Part shown: positions 8,514 through 17,321 of the stretch, piece after piece
Numbering within the stretch: the stretch's first letter is position 1
Layout of the letters: the number at the start of each line of letters is the position of its first letter
Notes under the pieces: model-generated
Seen by the model: the letters and a program-made list of their open reading frames with translations, nothing else
Told to the model about the DNA's origin: nothing
Database searches by the model: none
Translations under genes and position numbers: made by a program
NCBI RefSeq assembly: GCF_002577195.1
Contig: NZ_NULG01000047.1
Location: 1 to 40,506, forward strand
DNA: 40,506 nt
Origin: Bacillus sp. AFS041924
GTDB taxonomy: Bacteria; Bacillota; Bacilli; Bacillales; Bacillaceae_G
Direction: 5' to 3'

Positions 8514-10274
8514 CTATTTTGTGTGGGTTTTATCAAAGTTATATATAGATTTTATTAAATTTGTAACCGTGTCAGATGTTGATGTAACTTCGTTTGGAAC
8601 ATTTAAACTAACTACTGCAAATGCATATCTTGGCTTGTCATACGGAAAATAGCCTGCAAACCATTTGTTTTGTTCGACTATTTTACCATCAACTACTTTT
8701 GTTTCCGCAGTCCCACTTTTACCTGCTAGTGTGAAAGGCAAACTAGTATATCTATTTCCTGTACCTTTAGCATCTGTTACTACACCTCGAAGCAGCTCTC
8801 TTATTTGTTGCATTGAGTCTGGAGCTAGATAATCATCAGCTAATGTCTGATCTGGAAAGTTAAACATTTCTGTACCATTTTTATATAATACAGAATCAAC
8901 TACTTTAACTTGTTTTGGACTTCCGCCTCGTGCAATCGTAGCCATCATATTAGCTATTGCTAAGGGTGAAACTTTCACATCTTGTTGACCAATCGATGTA
9001 TTTAGTAGTTTATCGCTTAAATTGTTACCTACGAAATAAGTTGGTTTACCCTCGTTTTGGAACTGACTAAAATTAGCTTCATGATAGACAGAACCTGTCC
9101 ATCCTACAGGTCCATCTAAACCTAACTTCTTAGCATAGGTTTGGAACATATCTTTATTTTTTAAAGTTAATTGTTTACCCAATTGTCCAAATGTGTAATT
9201 ACAGCTTTCATAAAAGCTTTGTTGGAAGGTTAAATTACCTTTTCTCTTTTTCTCTTCATCCTCGTATTTTCCTACTAGATTATTATTACAATTAAACAGT
9301 TGATTTCCTTTTACAATTCCTTGATCTATTGCGGCTGCCGCTACAACAGTTTTAAAGACCGAACCTGGTGTACTAGCTAATAGTGCATAATTGGTTGCTG
9401 TATTATCATTCTTAGAAAATAATTTTTTGAAATTCATAGTTGGTCGGCTAACCATTGCTAATAATTTATTTGTTTTTATGTCGATAAGTACTGCGGCACC
9501 TTTTTGAAGTTTAGCTTGGTTAACAGATTGTTCTAGAATTTGCTGTAAATCTTTATCAATTGTAGTGGAAAGGGAAACTGGATAAAAAGGATTACTAGGT
9601 TTCGCATATTTTACTTCATTTCCAAACATTGGTTTACCTAAATTATCTACATGGAGCATTAAATTAGATGTGCCATCAGATTTTAAGAAATCTTCAAACT
9701 GGGCTTCTAAACCAATTACTCCAAACTCTTTAGGTTTATAATCTCGATCACTTTCATATTGCTTTTCATATTGTTCCTTATTTTCTCTTGCTATTCCAAT
9801 TAGGTGTTCTGCTAGTTGTTGATCGTCTTTATCTTGAGACAACATGGAAATTAAACCAGAGACATGTAAGTTATTTATTTCATCAATTTTTTCAGATGAT
9901 AAAGGTGTTTTAATTCCATCCAATGTGAAAGGTTCCTTTTTACCGTTAAATTGATTTTTGATACTTGCTACAGGTACGCCAGTGATTGAAGATAGTTTTT
10001 CAATCGGCCAATCAATACTCTTTAAAAAAGGAAATAAAATTACTTTTGGCGTATATTGTGCACTTAATAATTTCCCATTCCGATCAAGTATTTTTCCTCG
10101 ACCATTATCAATCCGAAACTGAAATGTTCTTTGCGCAACACTTCGTTCAATTAAATTTACTTTCTGTGGGCCAAAATTCTTTTGATGAAGTACACCAATA
10201 TCTAAACATCTGTATGCGATTAAAGTAAATAATAACGAAAAAATAATTAATATGGCTTTGATCCGTCTTTGCAT
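8514..10274 (-). CDS. pbpI: Class B penicillin-binding protein (transpeptidase), PbpI
   Basis: Cross-links peptidoglycan outside the membrane. One N-terminal membrane anchor (about residues 7-25) is followed by a dimerisation-type region and the transpeptidase domain. The three catalytic motifs are all present: STPGSVFK with the active serine (about residue 305), SCN in ESCNYTFGQLG, and KSGTAET (about 520). Length (586 aa) and position before yrrS match B. subtilis YrrR/PbpI, which is reported to be made mainly in sporulation. Its GAGGTG ribosome site (10283-10288) lies inside the 3' arm of the greA terminator, 8 bases before the ATG. Confidence 0.95.
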   Translation of the reverse strand: MQRRIKAILIIFSLLFTLIAYRCLDIGVLHQKNFGPQKVNLIERSVAQRTFQFRIDNGRGKILDRNGKLLSAQYTPKVILFPFLKSIDWPIEKLSSITGVPVASIKNQFNGKKEPFTLDGIKTPLSSEKIDEINNLHVSGLISMLSQDKDDQQLAEHLIGIARENKEQYEKQYESDRDYKPKEFGVIGLEAQFEDFLKSDGTSNLMLHVDNLGKPMFGNEVKYAKPSNPFYPVSLSTTIDKDLQQILEQSVNQAKLQKGAAVLIDIKTNKLLAMVSRPTMNFKKLFSKNDNTATNYALLASTPGSVFKTVVAAAAIDQGIVKGNQLFNCNNNLVGKYEDEEKKRKGNLTFQQSFYESCNYTFGQLGKQLTLKNKDMFQTYAKKLGLDGPVGWTGSVYHEANFSQFQNEGKPTYFVGNNLSDKLLNTSIGQQDVKVSPLAIANMMATIARGGSPKQVKVVDSVLYKNGTEMFNFPDQTLADDYLAPDSMQQIRELLRGVVTDAKGTGNRYTSLPFTLAGKSGTAETKVVDGKIVEQNKWFAGYFPYDKPRYAFAVVSLNVPNEVTSTSDTVTNLIKSIYNFDKTHTK

Positions 10275-10312
10275 ATAAAAAACACCTCATCTACAGTGTA
10301 GACGGGGTGTTC
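10275..10312 (-). terminator. greA terminator overlapping the pbpI ribosome site
   Basis: Minus-strand stem AACACCCCGTCTAC / GTAGATGAGGTGTT with an ACT loop and one mismatch, followed by TTTTTTAT and then the pbpI ATG. The distal arm contains GAGGTG, the only good ribosome site for pbpI. Confidence 0.88.
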
Positions 10313-10347
10313 TTTTTTCAAACTATTAAATTGTTAAACAAATCAAA

Positions 10348-10824
10348 TTATTTAACAGCAAGAATTCTTACTTGCATATCTCCACCTGGAGTACTAACAG
10401 TTACTTCTTCACCAACTGTTTTACCTAATAAGCTTTTAGCGATTGGTGAATCGTTTGAAATTTTACCTTCAAATGGGTCAGCTTCAGCACTACCTACGAT
10501 TGTGTAAGTTTCTTCGTCGCCTGCAGGTAATTCTAAGAAAGTAACAGATTTACCTAAAGTTACTGTATCTGATGCTTCGTTGCTTTCAGTAATAATTTCA
10601 GCATTACGAATCATATTTTCTAAAGTTGTAATACGACCCTCAACAAATGCTTGCTCATCTTTTGCAGCATCATATTCAGAGTTCTCAGAAAGGTCACCGA
10701 AGCTACGAGCAATTTTAATACGCTCTACTACTTCAGCACGCTTTACTGTTTTTAAGTTTTCTAATTCTTGTTCTAATTTTTGCTTCCCAGCTAAAGTCAT
10801 AGGGAATTTTTTTTCGTTAGCCAT
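10348..10824 (-). CDS. greA: Transcript cleavage factor GreA
   Basis: Binds the secondary channel of RNA polymerase and rescues backtracked complexes by stimulating cleavage of the nascent RNA. Residues 1-75 form the coiled-coil finger with the acidic tip ([16 protein letters not shown], about 43-58). The C-terminal FKBP-like domain follows ([34 protein letters not shown]). 158 aa is the normal length. A good AGGAGTG site precedes the ATG, and a terminator follows. Confidence 0.97.
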   Translation of the reverse strand: MANEKKFPMTLAGKQKLEQELENLKTVKRAEVVERIKIARSFGDLSENSEYDAAKDEQAFVEGRITTLENMIRNAEIITESNEASDTVTLGKSVTFLELPAGDEETYTIVGSAEADPFEGKISNDSPIAKSLLGKTVGEEVTVSTPGGDMQVRILAVK

Positions 10825-10962
10825 TTTTGTACACTCCTTTTAGTATCCACCGTTTCTTTATGTAGAACTTCTAAATATATATGTTTATACAATGGTTGTA
10901 CAAACAGTGTATGAGAATAATTAATGAAACATTCAAGTTTTGAAAACGCATTCTTTTATATA

Positions 10963-10996
10963 GAAAGATGAAGAAGTTTATGCTTCTCCATCTTTC
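10963..10996 (-). terminator. Probable udk terminator
   Basis: 14-bp arms GAAAGATGaAGAAG / CTTCTcCATCTTTC with one mismatch, located 40 bp after the udk stop. The run after the stem is only T-rich (TCTATATAAA), so it may be a weak terminator or an RNA-stabilising hairpin. Confidence 0.6.
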
Positions 10997-11035
10997 CAAA
11001 ATTATTTTTAGGAATTAATCTCTCATATGAAGGTA

Positions 11036-11671
11036 TTATAATACACTTACTCTTTCAAGTATAGTCTGAATTTTTGTAGCCATTAAATCAATAGCCACAA
11101 AGTTCTGACCACCTTCAGGTATAATAATGTCGGCGAATTTTTTTGATGGTTCACAGAATTGATTATGCATAGGTCGTACAACATTTACATATTGATCTAC
11201 TACAGAATCAACTGTTCTTCCACGTTCTTTTATATCTCGTTGTATTCTACGAAGAATTCGTAAGTCAGCATCCGTATCTACAAATATTTTTATATCCATT
11301 AAGTCACGTAAACGCTCGTCTTCTAATACTAGAATACCTTCTAAAATGATAACTTCTTTCGGCTCTACAGGGATTGTTTCTGAAGATCTTGTATGAATTG
11401 TATAGTCATATACAGGTTTCTCGATTGCTTTGTATTGCAATAAATCTTTGATATGCTCAATAAACAAATCATTGTCAAATGCTAATGGGTGATCATAATT
11501 TGTTTTCAATCTTTCTTCCATTGGCAAATGAGTTTGGTCTCTATAATAAGAATCTTGCTGTATCATTAAAATCGAATGACCTTTAAATTGATCATAAATT
11601 GCTTTTGTTACTGAAGTTTTTCCAGAGCCAGTCCCTCCAGCAATTCCAATTACAATGGGCTTTTTCCCCAT
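11036..11671 (-). CDS. udk: Uridine/cytidine kinase
   Basis: Phosphorylates uridine and cytidine in pyrimidine salvage. The P-loop [14 protein letters not shown] is at about residues 9-22. QQDSYYRD and NYDHPLAFD are the nucleoside-binding segments, and [13 protein letters not shown] carries the lid region arginines. 211 aa is the expected length. It lies 20 bp after yrrO and is the last gene of the trmR-yrrN-yrrO-udk cluster, the same order as in B. subtilis. Start supported by GAGGGA. Confidence 0.97.
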   Translation of the reverse strand: MGKKPIVIGIAGGTGSGKTSVTKAIYDQFKGHSILMIQQDSYYRDQTHLPMEERLKTNYDHPLAFDNDLFIEHIKDLLQYKAIEKPVYDYTIHTRSSETIPVEPKEVIILEGILVLEDERLRDLMDIKIFVDTDADLRILRRIQRDIKERGRTVDSVVDQYVNVVRPMHNQFCEPSKKFADIIIPEGGQNFVAIDLMATKIQTILERVSVL

Positions 11672-11691
11672 ACTTCAATCCCTCTTTCTTA

Positions 11692-12969
11692 TCAAACTAA
11701 CTTTTTTCTCATCATATTGTAAGGATATACTTTTTGATCCACTTTAATTTTTACAATTTCTAATGGATGTCTTGCAGCATCTACTTCTGTTCCTTCTTCA
11801 TTCACAATTACACCAACTGTTTGTTTGAAGTTTTCGATTTCAGGTCCAAAGAATTCAATTTGGTCCCCTGGTTTGAAGTAGTTACGTTGTTGAATTGTTG
11901 CGATTCCTGTTTGCTCATCATAGTCTAATACAAGACCAGCAAAATCATACGTTGTTTTTTTGCTATGATTTCCATACATTTGCTCTTTCATTCCTGGGAA
12001 CCCTTCAAAGAATGAAGAAGCTGTATCACGATTAGCACATTTATCTAGTTCTTCAACCCACTCTTCTTTAAACTCAAAGTTTTCTGGGTCAGCACAATAT
12101 GCATCAATTATTTTGCGGTAAACAGAAACTACTGTTGCTACATAATGAATTGATTTCATACGGCCTTCAATTTTTAAACTATCTACACCAATTTCAATAA
12201 ATTTAGGAATTGAGCGTAATAAATTTAAATCTTTAGGGCTCATTGCAAATGGAGCATCTTCTTCAGCAAATAAAGGATTTTCCATTGCATCTGGATTCGT
12301 AGACTCAGTTTGAACTAAATCGTAGTCCCAACGACATGATTGACAGCATCCACCACGGTTTGAATCACGTGCAGTCATATGATTACTTAAAGTACAACGA
12401 CCAGAGTACGCAATACACATCGCTCCATGAATAAATGTTTCAATTTCAACATCTACTTTTTCTTTAATTTCTTTTATTTCTTCATAGCTTGTCTCACGAG
12501 CTAAAACTAATCGATGTAATCCTTCTTCTTTCCAATACTGTGCAGCACGATAATTTGATAAAGATTGTTGCGTACTTAAATGCACCTCTAATTTAGGAGC
12601 AGCCTCTTTACATGTTTCAATAATATAAGGGTCAGCTACGATAATACCCGTAACTCCTGCCGCTTCAATACCTTGTAAATACTCAACTAATCCGTCCATG
12701 TTTTCGTTATGAGCAAAAATATTTGTTGTTACATAAATTTTCGCATTAAATTTATTTGCAAATTCTACCCCTTCAGCCATTTCTTCTAAAGAGAAGTTAT
12801 CTGCATTCGAACGTAAACCAAATTCTCTACCACCAATAAATACAGCGTCAGCGCCATATCTTACTGCAATTTTTAATTTTTCTAAATTACCAGCTGGTGC
12901 TAATAGCTCAGGTTTCTTAACGATTACACGTTTGCCATCAACTATTTTATCTAATTGTCCAATTGCCAT
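11692..12969 (-). CDS. yrrO: U32-family tRNA wobble uridine hydroxylation protein (TrhP2/YrrO)
   Basis: Related to the U32 'peptidase' family; YrrN/YrrO (TrhP1/TrhP2) are known to help make 5-hydroxyuridine at tRNA position 34 from prephenate. The family signature ETFIHGAMCIAYSGRCTLS is present (about residues 171-189) with a nearby Cys cluster (GGCCQSCRWDY) that may bind an iron-sulfur centre. KPELLAPAGNLEKLKIAVRYGADAVFIGG marks the N-terminal barrel. The start at 12969 is 7 bases after GAGGAGG; the ATG 3 bases upstream is possible. The neighbours trmR and yrrN act on the same base. Confidence 0.94.
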   Translation of the reverse strand: MAIGQLDKIVDGKRVIVKKPELLAPAGNLEKLKIAVRYGADAVFIGGREFGLRSNADNFSLEEMAEGVEFANKFNAKIYVTTNIFAHNENMDGLVEYLQGIEAAGVTGIIVADPYIIETCKEAAPKLEVHLSTQQSLSNYRAAQYWKEEGLHRLVLARETSYEEIKEIKEKVDVEIETFIHGAMCIAYSGRCTLSNHMTARDSNRGGCCQSCRWDYDLVQTESTNPDAMENPLFAEEDAPFAMSPKDLNLLRSIPKFIEIGVDSLKIEGRMKSIHYVATVVSVYRKIIDAYCADPENFEFKEEWVEELDKCANRDTASSFFEGFPGMKEQMYGNHSKKTTYDFAGLVLDYDEQTGIATIQQRNYFKPGDQIEFFGPEIENFKQTVGVIVNEEGTEVDAARHPLEIVKIKVDQKVYPYNMMRKKLV

Positions 12970-13099
12970 CATTTATCCTCCTCTTTAATACAGGACTAAT
13001 GGACAAGGTACTATGATAATAGAATGACCTTTTACTCGATCTTCTTCATCTCTAGATTTCCTTGTCTTTCCTGCCTTTCAAGTTCTAATACTTCTTTTA

Positions 13100-14032
13100 T
13101 TAATACACTGTTTCTTTAAAGAAGAATCCTGTGTCTAGTGGTCTATTTACTGGTTGAATTGCTTCAATTTTGTCAAAAAGCTCATCTTTTATTTCTTCGT
13201 AAGCTTCACGGTCATCTACACATAGGTCAATAGCTTGTCTATATAGTTTTGTTACTTCAATGATATATTCTGATGATTTTAAGACACCGTCGATTTTAAA
13301 AGAATCAATTTTTGCATCAATTAAATCTTCTAATTCGTTAATAATACAAATATCATTTGGGCTCATAATATGAGTTCCGTTTTGATCTTCAAAAATCGGA
13401 TATTTATTGTTACGCTCGTGGTCAACTAAGAACATATTTTCATCATATTTCTTTTGTTGAACGATTTCTAAATCTTTCCCTTGGTATTCAAAGTAGTTAC
13501 CTACAAGAGAACGTTTTGATTGGAACATACAAGTCATTCCATGTACTTGTACTTCGATTTCAACTTTCGCGTTTTCTTTCATTTCAGTTACTGCTTCAAA
13601 ACTTAGTTCTCTAGCTAATACAGCACGTTTAGATCCTCGTTTACCCCAGTAATTACATGTAAACCAATTCGTAGCCGTTGTTTCAGTGTTCCAATGTAAT
13701 TGCATATTTGGAGCAATTTCACGAACTGACATAAGAACTGCAGGATCTCCAAATACCACTGCATCTACATTTGCATCTCTTAAAAACGCAATATAATCTT
13801 CAATTTCATCAAGAATTTCATTATGATATACACCGTTCATAGCCACGTATACTTTTACATTTTTTTTATGTGCAATTTCCACTGCCTCTTTTACAGCTTC
13901 ACGATTAAATTCTCCTGCTAAGCGTAATCCAAATCGTTGTTCACCAATAATAATTGCGTCTGCACCAGCATCGGCTAATTTATCTATATCATTTAGGTTA
14001 GTTGGCGTAACTAATAATTCAGGCTTCATCAT
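13100..14032 (-). CDS. yrrN: U32-family tRNA wobble uridine hydroxylation protein (TrhP1/YrrN)
   Basis: 310-aa shorter paralogue of the next gene. It begins KPELLVTPTNLNDIDKLADAGADAIIIGEQRFGLR, the same barrel start as yrrO. At the U32 signature it reads EVQVHGMTCMFQSKRSLVG, so the second signature cysteine is replaced and the downstream Cys cluster is absent. It may therefore work as a partner rather than bind the same cofactor. I chose the ATG at 14032 (6 bases after GGGGAG). It overlaps the end of trmR by 14 bp, which points to translational coupling; the longer upstream frame is only trmR read in another frame. Confidence 0.92.
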   Translation of the reverse strand: MMKPELLVTPTNLNDIDKLADAGADAIIIGEQRFGLRLAGEFNREAVKEAVEIAHKKNVKVYVAMNGVYHNEILDEIEDYIAFLRDANVDAVVFGDPAVLMSVREIAPNMQLHWNTETTATNWFTCNYWGKRGSKRAVLARELSFEAVTEMKENAKVEIEVQVHGMTCMFQSKRSLVGNYFEYQGKDLEIVQQKKYDENMFLVDHERNNKYPIFEDQNGTHIMSPNDICIINELEDLIDAKIDSFKIDGVLKSSEYIIEVTKLYRQAIDLCVDDREAYEEIKDELFDKIEAIQPVNRPLDTGFFFKETVY

Positions 14033-14684
14033 TATTAACTCCCCTTTTTTTACTAATAGCAACTCCATCACCAATCGGCATAATTGTCGAATCATACTTT
14101 GGGTGGTTCATTAGCCATTCATTGTAGTTTTGAATCCTTTTTATTAAGGCTTTCTTGCGTCGATTTTCAACTAAATCCGCACTTTCAGCAACTTGACCTT
14201 TAAATAGTACATTATCCGATATGATCACACCTCTGTCTGATAATAGCGGCTCATATAATTCAAAGAATCGCTGATACTGAGCTTTAGCGGCATCGATAAA
14301 AATAACATCAAATTGTCTGTCGTCAGGCAATTTTTCTTTTAAAAGTAAAGCGTCCCCTTCTAAAAGTAGAATTCGATCACCGTAATCACTTCGACCAATA
14401 AACTCTTTTGCTTTTCGAATTCTTTCTGCATTTCGCTCCATAGTAACAATCTTCACATTTGGAAACTCTTTTGCCATTCGAATACTTGAATAGCCAATTG
14501 CACTTCCAATTTCAAGTATTGAAGTTGGCTGTATTAAATAAAGTAAACCAAGCATAAATTCCATACCTGCTTTATCCATGATTGGTACATGATGCTCCAT
14601 TGCATATGTTTCCATTTCTTCTATAAAAGGTTCTCTATGTTTATAAAAATTCGCCAAGTATTGACGAACTAAAACGTCATTCAT
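14019..14684 (-). CDS. trmR: tRNA 5-hydroxyuridine methyltransferase TrmR
   Basis: 221-aa SAM-dependent O-methyltransferase. Motif I is ILEIGSAIGYSSIRMA (about residues 56-71), and the metal or substrate segment is FDVIFIDAAKAQYQRFFE (about 124-141). The B. subtilis orthologue YrrM/TrmR turns ho5U34 into 5-methoxyuridine in tRNAs that read family codons. It is first in the trmR-yrrN-yrrO-udk cluster, so hydroxylation and methylation of the same wobble base are encoded together. No clear promoter was found, but two hairpins lie in the gap to mltG. Confidence 0.94.
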   Translation of the reverse strand: MNDVLVRQYLANFYKHREPFIEEMETYAMEHHVPIMDKAGMEFMLGLLYLIQPTSILEIGSAIGYSSIRMAKEFPNVKIVTMERNAERIRKAKEFIGRSDYGDRILLLEGDALLLKEKLPDDRQFDVIFIDAAKAQYQRFFELYEPLLSDRGVIISDNVLFKGQVAESADLVENRRKKALIKRIQNYNEWLMNHPKYDSTIMPIGDGVAISKKRGVNNDEA

Positions 14685-14784
14685 TGCTTATAAAGCCTCC
14701 AATAGAAATACAACCTTGTTTAAAACAAGGTGTAAGTAAAATTTCTGTGTATCTGAATTTTTTAGACCCGTAATATTCTAACAT

Positions 14785-14813
14785 AAAAAAAAGACCCTTG
14801 GCTAGTACCAAGA
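14785..14813 (-). terminator. Terminator-like hairpin between mltG and trmR
   Basis: Minus strand CTTGG-TACTAG-CCAAG followed by GGTC and eight T's. It lies after the better mltG terminator and before trmR, so it could be a second terminator or a leader attenuator. A third palindrome, ACCTTGTT-TAA-AACAAGGT (14713-14731), lies between it and trmR. Confidence 0.45.
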
Positions 14814-14849
14814 ATTGCTGCAACGCTTTCACTATTTTTTGATTTTACA

Positions 14850-14887
14850 AAATTCCTCAGTAAACTATTTAGTCTACTGAGGAATTT
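14850..14887 (-). terminator. mltG terminator
   Basis: Perfect 13-bp arms AAATTCCTCAGTA / TACTGAGGAATTT with a 12-base loop, about 30 bp after the mltG stop, then TTGTAAAA on the minus strand. Confidence 0.75.
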
Positions 14888-14917
14888 ATTATTTAGTATA
14901 CAAGTATTTCCAATTTT

Positions 14918-16012
14918 TTATTTTATATGCTTTTCTTTTTCAGTGTTATGCTCTGATAACGATTTAGTGAAGATTACTTTACCTGTTTTATCAGCAAGAA
15001 AATATAGATAATCTGATTTAGCTGGCTCAAGAGCAGCCACTATACTATCCACGCCAGCACTTGCGATTGGACCAATTGGTAATCCTTTAACATAGTAAGT
15101 ATTATATGGAGATTTAACTTCTAAATCTTTATATAATACTCGCTCTTTATGTTTACCTAAAGCATACAAAACAGTCGGATCTGTTTGTAGAGGCATATTT
15201 ATTTTAAGTCGATTATAAAACACACTTGAAATTAGCTTTCGATCTGTTGTACCCGTCGCTTCTTCCTCAATTAAAGAAGCCATTGTTAAAGTCTGATGAG
15301 GCGTAAGCTTAAGCTGATTCATTTTTTCCTTATAATGATCCAAAACTTTCACCGTTTCAGTTAACATTGGTGTAATAATTTGATCTAAGCTTGGAGTAAA
15401 ATCCCCATACTTATAAGTTGAAGGATATAAATATCCCTCTAATGGGTAACGAATCCCAGCTTTAAACATTTCATTTGTTAATAATTGTGGAAACTTTTTT
15501 TGTAAACCTTGGATATAAGCTTTGTCGTTCAACTGTTTTAGTACAGCCGCTTCATCTAATTTAAATTCTTTTGCAATAATCGCGGCTATTTCCTTTAACT
15601 GTGTTCCTTCAGGAATCATTAAGTTCTTAACAGCTACTTGATATTTCCCTCCGACTTGTAGGTGGTTTACAATCGTTGCAACTCCTTGGCTTTCACTAAA
15701 ATGATAGTTTCCTGATTTTAGACTAGCGTTATTATGCAACTTCACATATAGTTTAAAAATTGATGTATTTTTTATTAAATTTTTCTTTTTGAAAATTTCT
15801 GCAATATCATCAACTGAGCTTCCTTCTGGAATAGTTACTAAATTAATTTGTTTATTTGCTGAATTTACAGGTTTTAACATATATTTGTAAGCTCCAAAAC
15901 CTGCTCCAACTACAACAAGAATAGCAATAATAAGATATGTAAAAATGCGTATAACTCTGCCTTTTTTATTTGAGTTCTTGAATCCATTCTGATTAAATTC
16001 ATTCAAAGTCAA
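14918..16012 (-). CDS. mltG: Endolytic murein transglycosylase MltG (YceG/YrrL)
   Basis: Membrane-anchored enzyme that cuts nascent glycan strands and so sets their length. A basic cytoplasmic start is followed by one transmembrane helix (RIFTYLIIAILVVVGAGFGAY, about residues 22-42), an external LysM-like part (VTIPEGSSVDDIAEIFKKKNLI), then the YceG domain. The catalytic glutamate lies in TMASLIEEEATGTTDRKLISSVFYNRL, and LQTDPTVLYALG and GLPIGPIASAGVDSI are typical. I placed the start at the TTG at 16012, 7 bases after GGAGGT; the longer frame to 16069 has no ribosome site. 364 aa. Confidence 0.95.
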   Translation of the reverse strand: MTLNEFNQNGFKNSNKKGRVIRIFTYLIIAILVVVGAGFGAYKYMLKPVNSANKQINLVTIPEGSSVDDIAEIFKKKNLIKNTSIFKLYVKLHNNASLKSGNYHFSESQGVATIVNHLQVGGKYQVAVKNLMIPEGTQLKEIAAIIAKEFKLDEAAVLKQLNDKAYIQGLQKKFPQLLTNEMFKAGIRYPLEGYLYPSTYKYGDFTPSLDQIITPMLTETVKVLDHYKEKMNQLKLTPHQTLTMASLIEEEATGTTDRKLISSVFYNRLKINMPLQTDPTVLYALGKHKERVLYKDLEVKSPYNTYYVKGLPIGPIASAGVDSIVAALEPAKSDYLYFLADKTGKVIFTKSLSEHNTEKEKHIK

Positions 16013-16082
16013 GTTACCGACCTCCTTTTCCACGTTATAGTATACTACAAATATGTGGTGAATCGGCAATTTTCTACATAAA

Positions 16083-16119
16083 AAAAATGCTAAACACCTT
16101 ATTAGTGATTAGCATTTTT
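16083..16119 (-). terminator. yrzB terminator
   Basis: Perfect 11-bp stem AAAAATGCTAA / TTAGCATTTTT with a 15-base loop, followed by T-rich sequence on the minus strand, just after the yrzB stop. Confidence 0.82.
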
Positions 16120-16132
16120 AAATTCGAGAATA

Positions 16133-16423
16133 TTATTCTCCTTCTTCTTCGTCAAAGAAAGTATTTAATACTTCTTCGACCATTTCCCATTCTTCGTCTG
16201 ATTCGATTGGATATAATTCTCCATCTTCACCGTCTTCTGCAGGAATAAAGCTAGAAGCATGATAGATTGGATCTCCATCTTCATCAAACTCTTGTCCTAC
16301 TGGGCTGTAAATTACGTATGATTTACCATAATCATCTGATTCAAAAGTCATAATAATATTACAAAGAATCTCATTACCTTCCTCATCGATGATTGTAATT
16401 TGTCTGTCTTCACCGTGTTCCAT
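16133..16423 (-). CDS. yrzB: DUF1292 family protein YrzB
   Basis: 96 aa and very acidic (ends [14 protein letters not shown]), with the family start [20 protein letters not shown] and the YVIYSPVG segment. No membrane part or enzyme motif. It follows ireB and ruvX, the conserved Firmicutes trio. Function unknown. A GAGGTGATAT site precedes the ATG. Confidence 0.93.
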   Translation of the reverse strand: MEHGEDRQITIIDEEGNEILCNIIMTFESDDYGKSYVIYSPVGQEFDEDGDPIYHASSFIPAEDGEDGELYPIESDEEWEMVEEVLNTFFDEEEGE

Positions 16424-16520
16424 TTATATCACCTCTATTATTTTGATCCTTTTATGTACAAGTATAAAAGTGAATATGTGGAGTTTGCTAATCTAACCTG
16501 CCAAACTCCACTCTTCTTTA

Positions 16521-16937
16521 TCACTTTATACTATCTAAGTAGTTTTGTAAAATAACTACCGCTGCCATTTTATCGATTACTTGCTTTCTTTTCTTACGAC
16601 TGACGTCAGCAGAAATTAGAAACCGTTCAGCAGCCATTGTTGAAAGTCTTTCATCCCATAGTATAACCGGAAGATTGAATTCTTCTTCAATCATTTTTCC
16701 AAAACGCTTGCAAGCTTCACCGCGTTCTCCAATACTTCCGTTCATATTTTTAGGTAAACCTACAATTACTTTTTCAATTTCGTAGCTGTCGATGAGTTCC
16801 TTTAGTCGGTCTAGTCCAAATTTCTGACGATCTTCATCAATTTTGACTGTCTCAATTCCTTGAGCTGTCCAACCTAGAGCATCACTTACAGCTACGCCTA
16901 TTGTTTTTGTACCTACGTCTAGCCCAAGTGCTCTCAT
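16521..16937 (-). CDS. ruvX: Putative pre-16S rRNA nuclease / Holliday junction resolvase (YqgF)
   Basis: 138-aa RNase H-fold protein. Acidic catalytic residues are visible in [17 protein letters not shown] (Asp7), in [10 protein letters not shown] (about residues 99-108), and near the end in [33 protein letters not shown] is the family's glycine-rich loop. YqgF proteins mature the 5' end of 16S rRNA and were first proposed as resolvases. Its start is 3 bp after the ireB stop, so the two are co-translated. Confidence 0.94.
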   Translation of the reverse strand: MRALGLDVGTKTIGVAVSDALGWTAQGIETVKIDEDRQKFGLDRLKELIDSYEIEKVIVGLPKNMNGSIGERGEACKRFGKMIEEEFNLPVILWDERLSTMAAERFLISADVSRKKRKQVIDKMAAVVILQNYLDSIK

Positions 16938-16940
16938 TAA

Positions 16941-17207
16941 TTATTCTCCACGATGTTGTTGTAAGTAAGATTTAACTAGTTCCTCAATGATTTCATCACG
17001 CTCTAGTTTTTTCATCATACTTCTTGCGTCGTTATGACGAGGAATGTATGCAGGATCACCTGATAATAGGTATCCTACTATTTGATTGATTGGATTATAG
17101 CCTTTTTCTTGTAAAGCGTCATGAACCTTTAACAAAACTTCATTAACTCGTATATCCTGGCCTTCATCTTGCAAACTAAACTTCATCGTTTTATCAAATG
17201 AATCCAT
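16941..17207 (-). CDS. ireB: IreB family regulatory phosphoprotein (YrzL)
   Basis: 88 aa: [16 protein letters not shown] at the start, [52 protein letters not shown] after. This is the conserved DUF965/IreB sequence; the Enterococcus protein is phosphorylated by the IreK kinase and affects cephalosporin resistance. The start is the ATG at 17207, with GGGGTG 6 bases upstream; the GTG at 17216 would overlap that site. It lies between alaS and ruvX, as in most Firmicutes. Confidence 0.95.
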   Translation of the reverse strand: MDSFDKTMKFSLQDEGQDIRVNEVLLKVHDALQEKGYNPINQIVGYLLSGDPAYIPRHNDARSMMKKLERDEIIEELVKSYLQQHRGE

Positions 17208-17321
17208 ACAAAGCACCCCACTTATCCGTATATTTTTAGCTAACTATATTGTACCATTTTTATGAAGCAGTTACGAATCAGCTAAAAATTTTTATTTCTG
17301 TTATTGTACACGATTTTTCTG

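Noticed and set aside
14033-14095. Longer YrrN with 21 extra N-terminal residues
   Set aside because: The extra codons are trmR sequence in another frame; GGGGAG and the ATG at 14032 fit the family start.
16013-16069. Longer MltG start
   Set aside because: No ribosome site before 16069, whereas GGAGGT lies 7 bases before the TTG at 16012.
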